DNA of 64,000 nt from Epiperipatus broadwayi (lineage: Eukaryota; Onychophora; Udeonychophora; Euonychophora; Peripatidae). The notes beneath the pieces are model-generated. The model was not told the origin of the DNA. It saw only the letters and a program-made list of their open reading frames with translations, and ran no database searches. The DNA is taken from contig JAQFVV010012535.1 of assembly GCA_028023455.1 (NCBI GenBank), positions 1,240,001 through 1,304,000 of the forward strand, in the 5' to 3' direction. The number at the start of each line of letters is the position of its first letter. Position 1 is the first letter of the stretch. Positions 60,816 to 64,000 of this stretch are shown here, in pieces. A program made the position numbers and the translations under genes.

Positions 60816-61753
60816 TAATTAGTATTTAAAAAATTTGTGAATCACCAGGCTCAAATAAATATTTTATTTTATTGTAATTCCTTTTTTTTTTTTTTTATCA
60901 AATGTACATGTCATTAGTACCTTTGTAATTTTCCGAATTAAAGATCTGTTTACAATTTAATCTAATTAATAAATATAAATTATTTATATTAAAACAATAT
61001 GTACCTGGCCTATGTAAAGGTCATTGTTTTTGTAACTATTACTGATGGAATTAGTGTGAACTACGCGACTTCAATTATACACTAACCAAAACTAAATGTA
61101 AATATAATGCTATAGCATCTATTTTTTTTTCCTCACTAAATCTCACATTTCAAATGTGAATTTATGTACTGTAATCACATTTTCTTCATGATTTAAATAC
61201 TGAACTTATTCAGTTCTGTACTGAAGTTAAAAGCACATACTGATTTCTTTCCTAGCTTTTTTATTAATGGTGAAATTACTTTTCAGAAAATATGCTTCAT
61301 AATAAAAATTACAGATTATTAAATATAAAGGGTGGAATTACCATTTGCATAAAATGCTCGTAATATAAATTGCAGTTTAGTTAGGTATAGTTATTTATTA
61401 AGTTATTGTTGTTGTTTTTTTTGACACTGTCAAATTCATCGTTTTTGTAATTTGTTACAGCAACCAATTAAACAGCATTGCAGACAAACAATGGATTCAG
61501 ACAACAGACAAAATAGAGATTTTATATAAGAGATAATAATTTATATATGTACACAATATGTAAAGATATAAAAATGCCACAAGAAAAAATTATCACCTTT
61601 AGGAATGCTATTATTAAAAAAAAAAATTGGAAAATACTGCTTAGATATTTATATTTTTTCAAATTTGGAAGCATCCACAAATTTAAAACATTTATAAAGT
61701 AAATTAAATTTTTTTTTTCCCCCTTTTGACAAAAAGTAATTTTTATGTTATAG

Positions 61754-61910
61754 GTGGGCAATTTTGTTTTCTCATCCCAGTGACTACACTCCTGTCTGTA
61801 CTACAGAATTAGGCCGGGTGCTTCATTTAATCCCTGAGTTTCAGAAGAGGAAAACCAAACTGATTGCATTGTCTTGTAATGATATAGAATCTCATGTAGG
61901 ATGGATTAAG
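61754..61910 (+). CDS. PRDX6: 1-Cys peroxiredoxin (Prdx6), coding exon 2
   Basis: The exon completes Ser30 and encodes residues 31-82, beginning WAILFSHPSDYTPVCTTELG and ending ESHVGWIK. It ends in phase 0 at GTAGAT, a usable donor. It contains the peroxiredoxin motif P-x3-T-x2-C as Pro38, Thr42 and Cys45; Cys45 is the peroxidatic cysteine (human Cys47), with His37 equivalent to human His39. The LIALSCND and SHVGWIK part is typical of invertebrate Prdx6. The acceptor is preceded by a pyrimidine-rich run. The remaining two-thirds of the protein, including the active-site arginine and C-terminal domain, must be encoded to the right of this window. Confidence 0.97.
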
Positions 61911-63595
61911 GTAGATTTATTTTATAACTTTTAATATTTTATTGAATTTATTCTAGATTAGAATTTTGGGGGGGCATTTTGTTATTGAATAAATAATGAA
62001 AAAATAAAGTTGATTTGATAAATATACTTATACATTGTATTATATAGTCATGTTAATTAATATGACTGTTATCATTGTAATATATAGTCATACTAACTGA
62101 CATGTCTAAGATGTCATTTACAAAAATGGTTCCACACATCGTGTATGTATATATTTTACATGTAACATTTAATATATAAATTATCATTTTAAAATAGTAT
62201 AGTTTTCAGACATCCAAGCGATTTCCATTCTTATTTAATTTAATATTCACATTTATTTGCTGAGTTGGAAATTTGATTGTCATTTTTAAAAAAATCATAG
62301 GTTAAATAAGGAAGGCAACTGTCCAAAAAAAACCTCTACCATTTCTCTCTGTAAAAGTCAAGAGCATGATAGACTAATGTGCTAAAGTATTATGTCATCA
62401 GACTCTTTACTTTGAAGATATAATAATGGCAGTGCTACTAATAGAAAATAATCTATAAGATAGGTTTTTGTGAGCAAATATGTGATAATAGAAATTTTAA
62501 AAAAAAGTTTATTAAATCATAGATATGTTTCTATTTAAATAGCTGTAAATAGAAATTATTTGATTGTAAAAACAATCTTAATCTAAATAATATTATCAAT
62601 AGACATTGCGCTTATCTTTTTAAAAAAAGAAAAAGAAAGTTGATACTAACAAGATAAGAAGTAGATTTGGCAAAGATATTATAATTTAGAAACTTAAATT
62701 TTAGTTTTGTTTTTTTTTAAATAAATTTTAATAATATTAATGTTTTAAGTTTTTCCATTTGTTAAAAATGAATATATCTATAAAATTAAGTAAAAGATTA
62801 AAAACAAAAATCTCTTCTCCTTTCTGATGAATATTTAGAAGAAAAGGGCAATTTTTTTCAAAACTTGTCAATTTCCAGACAATAAGAATTTTAACTTTTT
62901 TTTAATCATTGTTTTATTTTTTTTCTTATCTTAAGATTAACTAGATACCTCTTTACTGATTAATAATTGGATAACTAACTGGATGAGCAAAATGAATTAT
63001 AAATCCTAACCTGTTTGGAATCAATTTTCAAGCTTTATTTGGCAAATTCAAGTTCTAGATCACAATGATAACTGATAGATGTGCTAATCACTATGCAATG
63101 AAGTCTTTCATATGTATCTACGCATACAAAATACATAATTTGAGGAAATAATAACTAAATAAATTTAGAAAATAGCCTCTGTTAAAATTTTATCTCTGCT
63201 ACAAAAAATTTTATTAATGAAGCCTGAAAATAAATACGAAGAAGAATTGTAGTTTGTTTCAAATGTTCATATTTCATCCATTTATTATCATATTACTGTT
63301 ATCTTTCCCCCATCTAAATAATGAATAATTTAAATAAATCCCCAAATTAGTATTAAAAATAATATAATACAATTGCAATCAGTAAAGAAATGTAATGAAT
63401 CTTTCAATAAAATTAAATGTCTACTGTAGAGAAAAGTTTGATTTTTCAGACAGATTTGATAGATCACATATGCCAAGGTCTTTTGGCTTTAATTATAAAT
63501 GTATATTATTTTGTGTTGATAAGATAAAACACTATATCATCTTATTTTGTAAATTCATTGCAAGAATGAAAAAAAAACATTGGCTGGAAATTCAA
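61911..63595 (+). other. Start of Prdx6 intron 2, no further exon seen
   Basis: AT-rich. I looked for Prdx6 exon 3 (continuing after GWIK with a DI-type sequence) and did not find it before the LINE relic. The 73-codon frame at 63395-63616 resembles no family. Confidence 0.6.
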
Positions 63596-63605
63596 ACTTA
63601 CATTA

Positions 63606-64000
63606 GATGGAATTAGAGTCCGAAGTAGTTGGAATAATACAAGAGTAAGATTATTATTTAAAGGAAAGGGTAAGGATCATAGAAAGTTAAATAATTATAG
63701 ACCGATAGCAGTAACATCAGTTTTATATAAAGTTTTTTCATATATGGTGGCTAGAAGAGTTGTAAAATGGATGGAAGGGAATAATGTAGTAGGGGAAATG
63801 CAAGGAGGTTTTAGATTAGATAGGCGTATAGGAGATAGTTTATTTGTAGTTACCCAACTTATGGATATGAGTAGGAATTCAGGTAAACAGTTATTTACAG
63901 ATATAGAGAAGGCATAGGATAGAATAAATAGAAATAGATTATGGATAAGTTTAGCAAATTTGGGAATGGATGGAGCTTTAGTAGATATTAAGAAATTATA
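63606..64000 (+). pseudogene. LINE reverse transcriptase relic, runs off the right edge
   Basis: An almost unbroken plus-strand frame reads WNNTRVRLLFKGKGK, then NYRPIAVTSVLYKVFS, VARRVVKWMEG, GEMQGGFRLDRRIGDSLFVV, and LFTDIEKA followed by a TAG where Tyr or Phe is expected, then DRINRNRLW. These are RT blocks 1-3 of a non-LTR retrotransposon (NYRPI, QxGFRxxR, xxDIEKAYDRVNR). The 5' end appears truncated near 63606. Only one stop in 130 codons makes this the youngest LINE relic here. The YxDD part would lie outside the window. Confidence 0.88.

Larger units (their letters stand above)
12972..61753 (+). other. Prdx6 intron 1, about 48.8 kb
   Basis: The donor GTAAGT and the acceptor (a T/C-rich run near 61709-61726, then TTATAG) bracket this intron. 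Reading phase is restored exactly, since 89 + 157 coding bases make 82 codons. It is filled with transposon relics and hairpin repeats listed separately. I found no other host exon inside. Parts not listed separately, for example 12972-14025, 16400-18780 and 44174-45700, hold only AT-rich sequence without recognisable structure. Confidence 0.9.

Noticed and set aside
1-64000. CRISPR arrays, bacterial operons or phage genes
   Set aside because: No spaced direct repeats, ribosome binding sites or long frames; introns, LINEs and hAT elements show an animal nuclear genome.

Overview
The window is a stretch of AT-rich animal genome, by eye close to three-quarters A+T and invertebrate-like. It has one recognisable host gene surrounded and filled by old transposable elements. 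No long open reading frame, operon, CRISPR array or bacterial signal is present. The host gene is a 1-Cys peroxiredoxin (PRDX6 family). Its first coding exon lies at 12883-12971 and its second at 61754-61910, so they are separated by a first intron of about 48.8 kb. The later exons lie beyond the right edge. The exact clade is not decidable here; the exon sequence fits a protostome-type Prdx6.

Layout. 1-1.1 kb: a dispersed repeat with an internal telomere-like CCCTAA array. 1.36-10.62 kb: a 9.2 kb imperfect inverted repeat centred on a perfect 40-bp palindrome. 11.6-12.3 kb: a LINE relic with its reverse-transcriptase core deleted. 12.7-13.0 kb: promoter and exon 1. Intron 1 then holds hairpin (foldback) elements near 14.9, 21.3, 26.7, 32.1, 35.8, 56.8 and 60.7 kb, a Ty3/gypsy gag relic (22.2-24.0 kb), LINE reverse-transcriptase relics (31.0-31.9, 54.6-55.2 and 55.2-56.1 kb), and three hAT transposons with recognisable ends and 8-bp target duplications (37392-43903, 45715-47113, 59073-60646). 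A further LINE relic runs off the right edge.

The most interesting content is a set of hammerhead-ribozyme motifs in small repeats. Five copies of one family (about 44.0, 47.7, 56.5, 56.9 and 57.3 kb) carry the hammerhead layout, two of them in tandem with a 375-bp period, as in animal retrozymes. Different hairpin elements at 21.3 and 26.7 kb also carry well-formed hammerheads, and those at 32.1, 35.8 and 60.7 kb carry degenerate ones. Several hairpins share one architecture: a 16-18 bp direct repeat, a long hairpin whose apex is at or near the ribozyme, an unpaired tail of about 45-66 nt, and the direct repeat again. That is what reverse transcription would leave if it started in the tail, reached the ribozyme end and folded back. 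Penelope-like retroelements and retrozymes are the closest described systems, but this assignment is inference.

Most elements are decayed by stops and frameshifts. Everything between the two exons would be transcribed inside the Prdx6 pre-mRNA, so several long double-stranded RNA hairpins and a few possibly self-cleaving motifs would lie in that transcript.
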